From positions 1-64,000 of the forward strand of contig JAFDXL010000002.1 in assembly GCA_018267955.1 (NCBI GenBank): 64,000 nt of DNA, in the 5' to 3' direction. The position numbers were made by a program, and so were the translations under genes. Shown here one piece after another: positions 1 through 6,959 of this stretch. Below the pieces are notes generated by a model that searched no databases, was not told the origin of the DNA, and saw nothing but the letters and a program-made list of their open reading frames with translations. The stretch is from Bacteroidota bacterium. Its GTDB lineage: Bacteria; Bacteroidota; Bacteroidia; Chitinophagales; Chitinophagaceae. Every line of letters begins with the position of its first letter. The first letter of the stretch is position 1.

Positions 1-116
1 TTTTTAAACACAGTTCATTGCGAGGGAGTATCTCGAATGCAGATATGTAAGAAGCAATCTAGTCCAACTGCCGGGTAGGTAACTCATTCGTGCATACATA
101 ACACACCCCTACACCC

Positions 117-150
117 CTCTGAAGGGTAACTATATACGTGTTGGGACAAG
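117..150. repeat. Left target duplication and terminal inverted repeat
   Basis: Positions 117-124 read CTCTGAAG and are repeated exactly at the other end of the element. Positions 125-150 form the left terminal inverted repeat, starting GGTAACTATATAC. It matches the reverse complement of 3822-3847 at 25 of 26 positions; the mismatch is at 138. Confidence 0.93.
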
Positions 151-157
151 GGGTTTC

Positions 158-390
158 CTAATCCTTTAATTCTTGTATTTTTAAAGGTATGCTAAGGCCT
201 TGCATCGCGTCAAGAATGCTTTTAGGGGTTTCCCAAACAACTAATGTTGCCCGCTTTTCAGATAAACTTTGGTAGATGTGTAACTTTTCCCGTCTTCAAT
301 CAATTCCACAAATTCTTCAAAGGCTGCAATTTCATCGCAGTTAATGTATGATTCTAAAATGTTTGCCTTACGGCATACAATGAGGTTCAT
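158..390 (-). pseudogene. Frameshifted small cargo gene
   Basis: An ATG overlapping the stop of the upstream 51-residue gene (TAATG) opens a 49-codon frame ending at 241. A second frame, offset by -1, opens just downstream of a stop near 296, has no start codon of its own and runs protein-like to a TAG at 158. Joining the two at the run of three G and four A (minus strand, 285-291) gives a continuous protein of about 76 residues that ends 8 bp inside the transposon end. I read this as one gene broken by a single-base indel, either a mutation or a sequencing error. The alternative is that the 49-residue product is complete and the second frame is chance. The function is not recognised. Confidence 0.5.
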
Positions 391-545
391 TAGCTATTTT
401 TATCTTCCTTCTTAGCCTTTACTTTCTTATCCGCATCTTTCACGGATATAGCAATCATTTGCTCAAAAGTGCCGTCAAACTTCACTTTATCCTCGTATTC
501 CGATGCACGGAGCTTAGATGCTTTCTTCTTTGCTGCTTTTGCCAT
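390..545 (-). CDS. Small lysine-rich cargo protein, 51 aa
   Basis: The start is 16 bp after the stop of the RelA/SpoT-domain gene and the stop overlaps the next ATG by one base, so this is the middle gene of a three-gene leftward operon. The product opens with a strongly basic stretch (MAKAAKKKASK), has an acidic-hydrophobic middle containing FEQMIAISV, and ends with another Lys/Asp-rich stretch. Short proteins of this layout recur in Bacteroidota accessory DNA, but I know no experimentally assigned function. In this position it could be a partner or antidote of the RelA-like enzyme; that is inference only. Confidence 0.7.
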   Translation of the reverse strand: MAKAAKKKASKLRASEYEDKVKFDGTFEQMIAISVKDADKKVKAKKEDKNS

Positions 546-561
546 GTTATATCAAATTTAC

Positions 562-1629
562 CTAAAAAAGAGAAAGTTGCCCTGTTCTTGTAAATCTTTT
601 TAAATGTTGCAGAAATAAATCAGTATCAAGATAATAGTTGGGGTATGCAAGCTTTAGGGCATCTATTGAATCGGCAGAAACTAATACCGCATCCCTATTG
701 TCATTTGCTATGCGTTTTTCAATCGCTATATAGTCTGCTGAAGCTGTTGCTAATTGCGTTTGGCTATAAGCCTTGATATACACTCTTCCTGCTGAAGCAT
801 CAAGCTCAAGAAGATAGTAATGCGATCTTGATGCGCGCCTATCGCCACCCCCAAGAACCTCGATGGAATTTCTAAATGTTGTTAAGTGTCCTTCAACATC
901 TAATTTTTTTGACAAAAGTGTTATCTCTGAACGCAAGGCATCTATATCTAATGGAGTATTAGGCACAGTCGGCTTGCCTTCAGTTATTGCCATTGCAGAA
1001 CTCATTAGAGCAAAAAATCTAAGCCAATCTTCTTCTCCTTGACTTGATTTAAGTGATTGCCTTATAAATGTTCCTACCGTTTCTACGGCTGTGGCCCAAG
1101 CATGCTGCATTAGCGTCCTTATCTGTATTTCTATTTTTAGATTGTCGTATATAGTTGATTTATCACTTTTATATTTATAGACTAGATGCACACCTCTATA
1201 CCCAGTTATTTTTGGCCTTAGTATGTAATCATCTTCTACATGAAGCTTATGCTTCATGCCTCTGCTTTCATGTTTGTATTTATTTACTAAGGCGTCTACT
1301 TCAACTATATCTTTCATTATTGCCCTACATCCACCAATATCTTGAATTTGTGCCATATTCATACTTGGGAATCTCTCAAGTTTAAATTTAATGGAGGCGA
1401 GACGTTTTATTCTTTGCGCAACTAAGCTTTCTGGATTTATTTTTTTAGCCAATTTGCGCAATCTCATTTGAAAAGTATTTAATGGGAAATTGTGCGATGC
1501 ACGCCAGTTGTTGATAACCAAAAGTGCATAATCTTTTTCGGTATCGGTTGTTGATGTACTTATAAGAATATCGCCTGCTTTATTTACTTGATTTTTAGCA
1601 AACTCAGGCTTTGGGTAATATTTTGGCAT
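562..1629 (-). CDS. RelA/SpoT-domain (p)ppGpp synthetase-like cargo protein
   Basis: The 355-residue protein carries a stand-alone nucleotide pyrophosphokinase domain at about residues 60-195 and no HD hydrolase, TGS or ACT domain. Family motifs are intact: RIKRLASIKFK (R73, K75, S79, K81), DIGGCR (97-102), YRGVH (144-148) and EIQIRT (167-172) with the catalytic-type Glu, followed by HAWA. The C-terminal 150 residues have no domain I can name. Known relatives transfer pyrophosphate from ATP to GDP/GTP, while toxic small alarmone synthetases make ppApp or modify the tRNA CCA end; the sequence alone does not say which applies here. It is cargo in an IS1595-type transposon and heads an operon with two small genes. 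The ATG lies 15 bp after a TATTTTTG -7 element. Confidence 0.85.
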   Translation of the reverse strand: MPKYYPKPEFAKNQVNKAGDILISTSTTDTEKDYALLVINNWRASHNFPLNTFQMRLRKLAKKINPESLVAQRIKRLASIKFKLERFPSMNMAQIQDIGGCRAIMKDIVEVDALVNKYKHESRGMKHKLHVEDDYILRPKITGYRGVHLVYKYKSDKSTIYDNLKIEIQIRTLMQHAWATAVETVGTFIRQSLKSSQGEEDWLRFFALMSSAMAITEGKPTVPNTPLDIDALRSEITLLSKKLDVEGHLTTFRNSIEVLGGGDRRASRSHYYLLELDASAGRVYIKAYSQTQLATASADYIAIEKRIANDNRDAVLVSADSIDALKLAYPNYYLDTDLFLQHLKRFTRTGQLSLF

Positions 1630-1644
1630 TGAATATATTTTTTA

Positions 1645-1652
1645 CAAAAATA
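1645..1652 (-). promoter_or_regulatory. Bacteroidota -7 element for the RelA-like operon
   Basis: The minus strand reads TATTTTTG, matching TAnnTTTG, 15 bp before the ATG of the RelA/SpoT-domain gene. No convincing -33 TTG was seen at the usual distance. Confidence 0.5.
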
Positions 1653-1675
1653 ATGCGTGTCGCGCATGCGAAAAT

Positions 1676-1702
1676 CATGCGCTTTGCATGCGCTTTGCAT
1701 GC
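1676..1702. repeat. 11-bp tandem repeat upstream of the RelA-like gene
   Basis: The unit CATGCGCTTTG occurs twice in tandem and is followed by a partial copy, CATGC. A related GCGCATGCG lies at 1662-1670. Each CATGC/GCATG core is palindromic. The block lies 24-50 bp upstream of the -7 element, between the divergent cargo operon and the transposase gene, a natural place for an operator; binding is not shown. Confidence 0.6.
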
Positions 1703-1793
1703 TTTTTTATAATTAAATGATTGTCAACGTTTTATTTAGAATTAAAACTAGATTAAATTAGTGTGATAATTAGGTATTATGTGGGACAATAAT

Positions 1794-1801
1794 TATCTTT
1801 G
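1794..1801 (+). promoter_or_regulatory. -7 element of the transposase gene
   Basis: TATCTTTG matches TAnnTTTG. An upstream ATG at 1799 lies inside this element, so transcription should begin after it. That favours the ATG at 1820 as the real transposase start. Confidence 0.5.
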
Positions 1802-1819
1802 TATCACAAAGCCGCTAAA

Positions 1820-2755
1820 ATGCAAACCAAGTTCAAAACACTACAATCACTTTTAGATTTCTTCAAAGATGAAGAAACGTGCAAAGCTTATTATGAGCAA
1901 CAGCGTTGGGGTGGCAACGTAGCATGTCCGCATTGTGGTAGCCTGAAAGTATATCGCACTAACAGAGGCTTCAAATGTGGCGAAAAGGAATGCTATAAGA
2001 AGTTCAGCCTGACAGTAGGAACAATCTTTGAAAACAGCAAAATACCCCTGCGTACTTGGTTTGCCGCTATGTATTTATGCACTACTTCAAAGAAAGGTAT
2101 CAGTAGCGTACAATTATCAGAGCAATTAGGCATCACACAAAAAACGGCTTGGTTTGTGTTATCCCGCATTCGCACTATGCTCGCTGATAACACAACAGAA
2201 CCCCTGACAGGCGAAGTAGAGATTGACGAAACGTACATAGGCGGTAAAGAGCGTAATAAACACGCTTCTAAGCGTAATGCTAAAGGTACAACCGGAACAG
2301 TAGGTAAAGTTCCTATGGTAGGTTTATTGCAACGTAATGGCAAAATAAGGTTGCATGTATTAAATCAAGGTAGCGGTTATGCTACTGGTGCTGTAATCAA
2401 ACCGATCGTTAGAACTGTAGTTAGTAAAGACGCAGTTATTATAACAGATGGTCATGGTGCATACAAAGATTTACATCTTGAATTTGCAGGGCATGAAATC
2501 GTTGCGCACGACAAAGGAGAATATGTAAAGGGTAAGTTTCACACAAATAGCATTGAGGGCTTTTGGAGCATCATGAAGCGTGGTATCTATGGCATTTACC
2601 ATACCGTATCACCTAAGCACTTACATCGCTATTGTAATGAATTTGGCTATAGGTATAATACTCGTGAACTCACTGGTATTGAAAGGTTTGAAGAGTCTGT
2701 AATTAAGACATCAGGCACAAGAATAACTTACAGGGTGTTGATAGGTAAAAGATGA
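1820..2755 (+). CDS. IS1595-family transposase
   Basis: The 311-residue protein begins with a zinc ribbon (C36, C39, C53, C58 in CPHCG...C...C) and a short helix-turn-helix-like stretch (SSVQLSEQLGITQKTAWFVL). The catalytic domain has IDETYIGG (D136), ITDGHGAY (D210) and HTNSIEGFWSIMKR (N243, E246, K253), the DDN(E)K arrangement of this family. It would cut and join the element ends and make 8-bp target duplications, which are present. The ATG at 1820 is chosen over one 21 bp upstream because the upstream codon overlaps the -7 promoter element and family members begin at this point. The frame is intact, so the element may be active. Confidence 0.93.
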   Translation: MQTKFKTLQSLLDFFKDEETCKAYYEQQRWGGNVACPHCGSLKVYRTNRGFKCGEKECYKKFSLTVGTIFENSKIPLRTWFAAMYLCTTSKKGISSVQLSEQLGITQKTAWFVLSRIRTMLADNTTEPLTGEVEIDETYIGGKERNKHASKRNAKGTTGTVGKVPMVGLLQRNGKIRLHVLNQGSGYATGAVIKPIVRTVVSKDAVIITDGHGAYKDLHLEFAGHEIVAHDKGEYVKGKFHTNSIEGFWSIMKRGIYGIYHTVSPKHLHRYCNEFGYRYNTRELTGIERFEESVIKTSGTRITYRVLIGKR

Positions 2756-2831
2756 TTATTAGCCCAATTGTCATTTTTTTGTTAATATAGTGAAAGTAGT
2801 TGCATATATGTTATATTTATAACAAATTCGT

Positions 2832-2839
2832 TACCTTTG
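2832..2839 (+). promoter_or_regulatory. -7 element of the rightward cargo pair
   Basis: TACCTTTG followed by CCGCC matches the TAnnTTTG element. It lies 47 bp upstream of the first rightward cargo gene, in an AT-rich 130-bp gap after the transposase. Confidence 0.45.
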
Positions 2840-2886
2840 CCGCCCCAAAGGCACAGTATTTGTACCTTTACAATGGAATCTAAGCT

Positions 2887-3123
2887 ATGCTGCACCAAGA
2901 ATCGCAATACTTCACCGATCACAAAAAGGAGTTGATCGCTAAATATAACGGTAAATACATCGTTATTGTTGGCAGTCAGGTTGTCGGCGTATACAGCACA
3001 GAAAATGAAGCTTATGTTGAAAGTATCAAAAAGCATCAATTAGGGACTTTTTTGATACAACATTGTGATACGAAAGGGGAGTCAAATACCCAAACCTTTC
3101 ATTCACGAGTTTCATTCGCTTAA
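2887..3123 (+). CDS. DUF5678-like small cargo protein, 78 aa
   Basis: The product contains the pattern [19 protein letters not shown] followed by a helix ([12 protein letters not shown]) and GTFLIQHC. This resembles the DUF5678 fold, in which a short segment is read as nucleic-acid or partner binding but has no established role. The stop overlaps the ATG of the next gene by one base (TAATG), so translation is probably coupled. Its partner is a retropepsin-like protease. I infer a functional pair; a regulator or substrate of the protease is possible but unsupported. Confidence 0.75.
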   Translation: MLHQESQYFTDHKKELIAKYNGKYIVIVGSQVVGVYSTENEAYVESIKKHQLGTFLIQHCDTKGESNTQTFHSRVSFA

Positions 3124-3746
3124 TGTTAAAGACGACTAAAAACAGCCAAGGGCATTCAGCCTTCACAATTCATGAAGATTCAATCCTTAGGGAAATTATT
3201 ACATCGTGCCAAGTTAGCATACCATGGCATCCAACTGTTAATCCGGGAACACAACCTCCGCCATTAACCAACGCAAAAGCTTTATGGGACACAGGTGCAT
3301 CTAATTGCGTTATAACAAAACGTTTAATTGATGCGTTAGGTATTCAGCCTTTTACTAAAGCTACAGTGCATCATGGGGGCGGTACAACACAATGTGGTGT
3401 TTATAAAATAAATATCGTTCTGCCAAACAATGTGATTATCCCATATGTGAATGCTACAGAAGGGCAAGCTACTACGGGAGGATTTGACATGATCATTGGA
3501 ATGGATTTGATTACCATGGGTGATTTTGCCATTACCAACCTTGGCGGTAAAACAATGGTTTCTTTTAGAACTCCATCAAACGTTAGTATTGATTTTAATG
3601 ACGGAGAAACGATAATTACGCCTGGCAGAAAGCAAGAAAAAGATGGTGAGAGAATAGTTATCAATCCATACAGTGGCGTATCAAGAAACGCATTATGTCC
3701 GTGCAATAGTGGTAAAAAATTTAAGCATTGCCACGGAGCAAGCTAA
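3123..3746 (+). CDS. Retropepsin-like aspartic protease with SEC-C motif
   Basis: The 207-residue protein has the single aspartic-protease signature [11 protein letters not shown] with D56-T57-G58-A59, a glycine-rich flap-like GGGTTQ, and a downstream hydrophobic-hydrophobic-Gly element (MIIGMD). These are features of retropepsin-type enzymes that work as dimers. The C-terminus carries a SEC-C zinc-binding motif ([14 protein letters not shown]192, C194, C203, H204), found in SecA and many accessory proteins as a docking tag. Translation is coupled to the DUF5678-like gene. It is cargo of the IS1595-type transposon and is followed by a terminator just inside the right end. The substrate is unknown. 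Confidence 0.85.
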   Translation: MLKTTKNSQGHSAFTIHEDSILREIITSCQVSIPWHPTVNPGTQPPPLTNAKALWDTGASNCVITKRLIDALGIQPFTKATVHHGGGTTQCGVYKINIVLPNNVIIPYVNATEGQATTGGFDMIIGMDLITMGDFAITNLGGKTMVSFRTPSNVSIDFNDGETIITPGRKQEKDGERIVINPYSGVSRNALCPCNSGKKFKHCHGAS

Positions 3747-3782
3747 ATGAACACAAATACGGCGAGCTGAAAATCATATTAA

Positions 3783-3810
3783 AAAACCTTGCAATTATGC
3801 AAGGTTTTTA
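3783..3810 (+). terminator. Terminator after the retropepsin gene
   Basis: An 11-bp perfect stem (AAAACCTTGCA / TGCAAGGTTTT) with an ATTA loop is followed by TTTAT. Because the stem begins with an A-run, it could also work leftward. Confidence 0.8.
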
Positions 3811-3821
3811 TTTACCACCTT

Positions 3822-3855
3822 CTTGTCCCAACATGTATATAGTTACCCTCTGAAG
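3822..3855. repeat. Right terminal inverted repeat and target duplication
   Basis: Positions 3822-3847 are the right terminal inverted repeat, ending GTTACC. Positions 3848-3855 are the second copy of the target octamer CTCTGAAG. Removing the element leaves CCCCTCTGAAGAGGGG, a perfect hairpin with a TGAA loop, so the insertion went into a palindrome. Confidence 0.93.
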
Positions 3856-3859
3856 AGGG

Positions 3860-3905
3860 GAAGTGTTATCGCACACCCGGTGGAAGTGTTATCGCACACC
3901 CGGTG
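3860..3905. repeat. Two tandem copies of a 23-bp repeat
   Basis: The 23-bp unit beginning GAAGTGTTATCGCACACC occurs twice, head to tail and identical, immediately to the right of the target duplication. There are no spacers, so it is not a CRISPR. Confidence 0.85.
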
Positions 3906-3916
3906 TTTGGATCAGG

Positions 3917-4058
3917 TTGCTTTGTCGCTATCGCTTCTCGCAATGACTTTTAAAATCCCAAACTCTAATTTCTAAATCCTAAAAGCACTCCTATCGTGAG
4001 ATTGCTTCGTTCCTCGCAATGACTTTTAAAATCCTAAGCTCTAATTTCTAAATCCTAA
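3917..4058. repeat. Dispersed intergenic repeat, two copies
   Basis: Two diverged direct copies, 3917-3982 and 4001-4058, share TTGCTT...CTCGCAATGAC and then TTTTAAAATCC and CTCTAATTTCTAAATCCTAA. A related sequence in opposite orientation (ATTGCGAGG...GAAGCAATCT) lies at 18-60, left of the transposon. The 378 bp between the retropepsin gene and the next small gene otherwise holds only the terminator, the transposon end and these repeats. Confidence 0.7.
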
Positions 4059-4124
4059 TACACCAATTCCTAATCCCTAATTACCTTATTGACCAATTAA
4101 GCAGTCAAGGAATCAACCAGTCAA

Positions 4125-4280
4125 CTAAACCTTCTCTCCTTCGTCTTTGGGATGCGGGTAGTCTTCATTGAGCTCTTCTTCCAGTTCTTTCCGGTCTTTT
4201 TTGTTGCGGGTGAGGATGAAGTAAAATAAGGCTACGATTACTATAGCTACCAGGGCGAGTATTTTCCAGTTGATCTCCAT
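4125..4280 (-). CDS. Small single-pass membrane protein, 51 aa
   Basis: The frame encodes a short N-terminus (MEINWK), one hydrophobic segment at about residues 7-25 (ILALVAIVIVALFYFIL), a basic stop-transfer stretch (TRNKKDRK) and an acidic tail. The layout predicts an inner-membrane anchor with a cytoplasmic acidic tail. Nothing in the sequence assigns a function. It stands alone between repeat-rich stretches. A start at ATG 4280 is the only in-frame choice. Confidence 0.6.
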   Translation of the reverse strand: MEINWKILALVAIVIVALFYFILTRNKKDRKELEEELNEDYPHPKDEGEKV

Positions 4281-4312
4281 AGCTTGTTTTGTTTTGCTGC
4301 AAGGTACTTTTT

Positions 4313-4480
4313 AATTCAAAAGTAAAAAGTCAAAAATCAAAAGGTGAAGATTAATTAAAACAGGGGGTAATTCAAAAGTAAAAAGTCAAAATTCAAAAAA
4401 GTGTTTTTAAAACCCTAAACCATTGTCGCATTGCCATATTGCCGCATTGCCGCATTATCCTATTGCCGAATTGCCGCTTT
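4313..4480. repeat. Low-complexity intergenic repeats
   Basis: Two copies of a 30-bp A-rich unit starting AATTCAAAAGTAAAAAGTC lie at 4313-4342 and 4369-4398. They are followed at about 4422-4480 by an irregular tandem array of ATTGCCG/ATTGCCA units. Similar AACTTTTGAC-type text appears before the decarboxylase gene near 35970-36000. Confidence 0.7.
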
Positions 4481-4484
4481 TCCG

Positions 4485-4492
4485 TAAACTTG
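4485..4492 (+). promoter_or_regulatory. -7-like element of the lipoprotein gene
   Basis: TAAACTTG, seven of eight matches to TAnnTTTG, followed by CACCC, sits 8 bp before the ATG at 4501. It supports that start over the upstream in-frame ATG at 4423, which would translate the ATTGCCG repeat. Confidence 0.4.
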
Positions 4493-4500
4493 CACCCATT

Positions 4501-5070
4501 ATGAAACAAGCCCTTGCAATCATCGGTTGCCTCTTATTCCTTAATAGCTGCATCAGCATCAGTATATCCGGTTTCAATAGCGGGTATAAGAAACTACCTG
4601 CTGAGCAACAAGCCCGCGTAGTATTTGTAAAGGATGGAGAACCCATCTGCAACATTCCTAATGATAAGCGCATCTATGCCATCCATGCATCGCAGCTACT
4701 GCAATGCCTGAAGGATAATGATACTTCGGTAGTGTATCGCTGGGCACCTGAGTGTCACGGCAAAGCTTGTATATCGCTGCCTATGGCGCAGCACTATTGC
4801 GATGTGCACCATTACAAGCTATACGTGGTGCAGGAGTATTACGATTTTGCCCGTGCCGATGCGCAGAATACCAACCCTACTCCGCTGTTTGCCACCAATC
4901 ATAAATACTACAAAACAGATTACTGCAATAAATACGAACGCCTGTTTGCCAACGAACTTGCAGGGCATAAGCTATCTAAGGAAGATCGCTTTCACCGCTT
5001 CCTGTTCTTCAAAGGAGATAAGCTGGTATTTACAAGAGAAAGCCTGGTGACAGTTTCCGGTTTGCAGTAG
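4501..5070 (+). CDS. Putative lipoprotein, unknown function
   Basis: The 189-residue product begins with a lipoprotein signal: MKQ, a hydrophobic core (ALAIIGCLLFL) and lipobox LNSC with the acceptor C17. The mature part has four more cysteines, including ECHGKACISLP, and ends in a segment rich in aromatic and basic residues. I do not recognise a family. It should be anchored to the envelope by a lipid. An in-frame ATG 78 bp upstream is rejected because it would add a peptide encoded by low-complexity repeat DNA ahead of a clean signal peptide. Downstream lies more repeat-like intergenic DNA (5071-5182, with CAGT-rich and AACTGTAAA-type units). Confidence 0.75.
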   Translation: MKQALAIIGCLLFLNSCISISISGFNSGYKKLPAEQQARVVFVKDGEPICNIPNDKRIYAIHASQLLQCLKDNDTSVVYRWAPECHGKACISLPMAQHYCDVHHYKLYVVQEYYDFARADAQNTNPTPLFATNHKYYKTDYCNKYERLFANELAGHKLSKEDRFHRFLFFKGDKLVFTRESLVTVSGLQ

Positions 5071-5182
5071 CCAGTGGGCAGTTCCCAGTTGACGGTGGAC
5101 AGTCGCGATTATCAATCCTCAGTAGGGAAACTATAAATTACACACTGCAAACTGTGAACTCTAAACTGTAAATTGCATCCCG

Positions 5183-6316
5183 TTGGATAATTGCACGATC
5201 ATAAGCCTGGTACCTTACCGCATACTGCCTGCCACCAGTGGCGGCCATTTGGGTATTGCAGACCTGCACCATCATCTTGGCCTGCAGTGTACCGACCATA
5301 TGATAGGCACCGAAAGCAATGGCGATGCATCTAAGTATTCCTTTACACTACACAAAGTATTTACAGCAGGCAAGCAACGCTATATGCCGCGCTATAAGCT
5401 GGCAGAGGTTGTAGCACTGGCAAAACAATACAACGCCCGCTATATCTACTGCGATCATCCTTATATGGCTTTTACGGCCATAGCAGCGTCGCGCAAATTG
5501 GGTATCCCCTGGTTTATGCGCAGTCATAATATAGAGTCGGAACGCTTCCATACCATGGGCAAACCGTGGTGGCGCCTCATGTTTGCATTTGAGCGCTATG
5601 CCATGCAGCAGGCCGACGGGGTATTTTTTGTAGCCCCGGAAGATAAACAATGGGCAGAGCAACACTATAAGCTGGAACCCGCCCGCTGCCACATCATCCC
5701 CTATGGCACCAACCTGGCACAACGCCCTGCATCTATGCCCGGCGCTAAGGCAGAGGTTGCAGCTGATACGAATATCAACCCAAACGTACCCTGGATATAC
5801 TTTCTCGGCGCGCTCGACTATGCACCGAACACACAGGCTATAGAACATATACTCACCGACATAGCCCCACGTTTGGAAAAGAGTGGCAAGCAATACGAGA
5901 TACTCATTGCCGGTAAGAACCTGTCTGAGGCATTGCAGCAGCGCATCAAAGACACACCACATGCACATTATATGGGCTTTATACCCGTATTAGATACCTT
6001 CCTGAAGGCTTGCGATATTATGCTGAACCCTGTAATGACAGGCGGTGGCATCAAAACCAAAGCCGTAGAAGCGCTGGGCTATAACAAGATGGTGGTAAGC
6101 AGCCGTATAGGCGCCGCAGGGTTGATACCGGAAGCATGCAACCCCAACCTGTTAGTGACTACAGACTACGATTGGGATGCCTTTACCCAACAAATAATAG
6201 CGGCAATGGATATGCAACCAGCTATTACAGATAGGTTTTATGACACTTATAATTGGGATAAAATTGCTACGAAAATATTATCGGTAATGAAGGCTACTGT
6301 ACCCCGGAGCCGTTAA
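5183..6316 (+). CDS. Glycosyltransferase, GT-B fold (GT1/GT4-like)
   Basis: The 377-residue protein shows the two-domain layout of GT-B transferases. The N-terminal Rossmann half has a glycine loop (PATSGGHLGI) and an acceptor-side HNIESERF. The C-terminal half has IYFLGALDYAPN, then the donor-site stretch MTGGGIKTKAVEALG and the conserved Glu of EALG. It would transfer a sugar from a nucleotide donor to an unknown envelope acceptor. The start is a TTG: the first beta-strand (CTIISLVPYRI) begins three codons later and no ATG precedes it, so a later ATG would cut off the nucleotide fold. The 3' end overlaps the convergent DUF4159 gene by 23 bp. Confidence 0.85.
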   Translation: MDNCTIISLVPYRILPATSGGHLGIADLHHHLGLQCTDHMIGTESNGDASKYSFTLHKVFTAGKQRYMPRYKLAEVVALAKQYNARYIYCDHPYMAFTAIAASRKLGIPWFMRSHNIESERFHTMGKPWWRLMFAFERYAMQQADGVFFVAPEDKQWAEQHYKLEPARCHIIPYGTNLAQRPASMPGAKAEVAADTNINPNVPWIYFLGALDYAPNTQAIEHILTDIAPRLEKSGKQYEILIAGKNLSEALQQRIKDTPHAHYMGFIPVLDTFLKACDIMLNPVMTGGGIKTKAVEALGYNKMVVSSRIGAAGLIPEACNPNLLVTTDYDWDAFTQQIIAAMDMQPAITDRFYDTYNWDKIATKILSVMKATVPRSR

Positions 6317-6959
6317 ATACATACTGCACCAGGTTGGCACCCATCTGCAATGCCTGCAGGCGTTTTTCGGGTTTATCATTATGCACTTCAGGGTCTTCCC
6401 AGCCATCACCAAGATCGGTCTCATGACTATAGAAGCATACTAAACGGCCCTTGTATATCAGCCCATAACCTTTAGGTGGCTTGTTATCGTGCTCGTGTAT
6501 CTTGGGCAGCCCGTTGGGGAAGTTAAATGCCTGGTGGTATATAGGATGCGAGAAAGGAAGCTCTACCAGCTCCAGCTCGGGGAACACCTGCTTCAATGCA
6601 GGGCGCACATACGGATCCAACCCGTAGTTATCATCTATATGCAGGAAACCGCCTGCCTCTAAATATTGCCTCAGGTTCTTTGCCTCTGCATCTGTCAGCG
6701 CCCAGCGTCCGTGCCCTGTCATGTGCACAAAAGGATAGTTAAACAGATCGGGGCTGCCTACCTCTACCTGCGCTTCCTGTGGTACAAAGCTGGTGTGCAG
6801 GTTTTGATTACAGAATATAGCCAGGTTCTTCAGCGATGTAGGATTGGCATACCAGTCGCCACCGCCGCCATATACCAGCAATGCCAGCTTCATCTGTGCA
6901 TGTGCCAGCGTGGTGAGTGTTATAAATAATATGGTGAGTGCAGATCTAAGCGATTTCAT
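6294..6959 (-). CDS. DUF4159-domain secreted protein
   Basis: The 221-residue product has a signal peptide (MKSLRSALTILFITLTTLAHAQ) and then a single DUF4159 domain with GGGGDWYANP, VHMTGHGRW and GGFLHIDDNYG. This domain has a class I glutamine amidotransferase-like fold but no proven reaction. The start at 6959 is chosen because the signal peptide begins there; an ATG 30 bp earlier adds residues with no signal character. The start lies inside the end of rsmE (14-bp overlap), so the two genes are co-transcribed. Confidence 0.85.
   Translation of the reverse strand: MKSLRSALTILFITLTTLAHAQMKLALLVYGGGGDWYANPTSLKNLAIFCNQNLHTSFVPQEAQVEVGSPDLFNYPFVHMTGHGRWALTDAEAKNLRQYLEAGGFLHIDDNYGLDPYVRPALKQVFPELELVELPFSHPIYHQAFNFPNGLPKIHEHDNKPPKGYGLIYKGRLVCFYSHETDLGDGWEDPEVHNDKPEKRLQALQMGANLVQYVFNGSGVQ

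Larger units (their letters stand above)
125..3847. mobile_element. IS1595-family transposon with cargo genes
   Basis: A 3.7-kb element is bounded by 26-bp terminal inverted repeats that differ at one base and begin GGTAAC. It is flanked on both sides by the identical octamer CTCTGAAG. Inside are one DDE transposase with an N-terminal zinc ribbon, typical of the IS1595 family (known for 8-bp target duplications and for members carrying passenger genes), plus five non-transposase genes in two divergent groups. The leftmost cargo gene ends only 8 bp from the inner edge of the left repeat and the rightmost terminator ends 11 bp from the right one, so the cargo fills the element. The intact transposase and exact duplications suggest a fairly recent insertion into intergenic DNA. 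Boundaries are read directly; the family assignment is from motif knowledge. Confidence 0.9.

Noticed and set aside
285-291. Programmed -1 frameshift in the transposon cargo gene
   Set aside because: The heptamer over GGGAAAA does not fit X XXY YYZ in the reading frame; a plain indel explains it better.
3860-3905. Possible CRISPR repeat
   Set aside because: There are only two 23-bp copies directly in tandem, with no spacers and no cas genes.
4423-4500. Upstream ATG of the lipoprotein gene at 4423
   Set aside because: It would translate a low-complexity ATTGCCG array ahead of a clean lipoprotein signal, and a -7 promoter-like element lies between.
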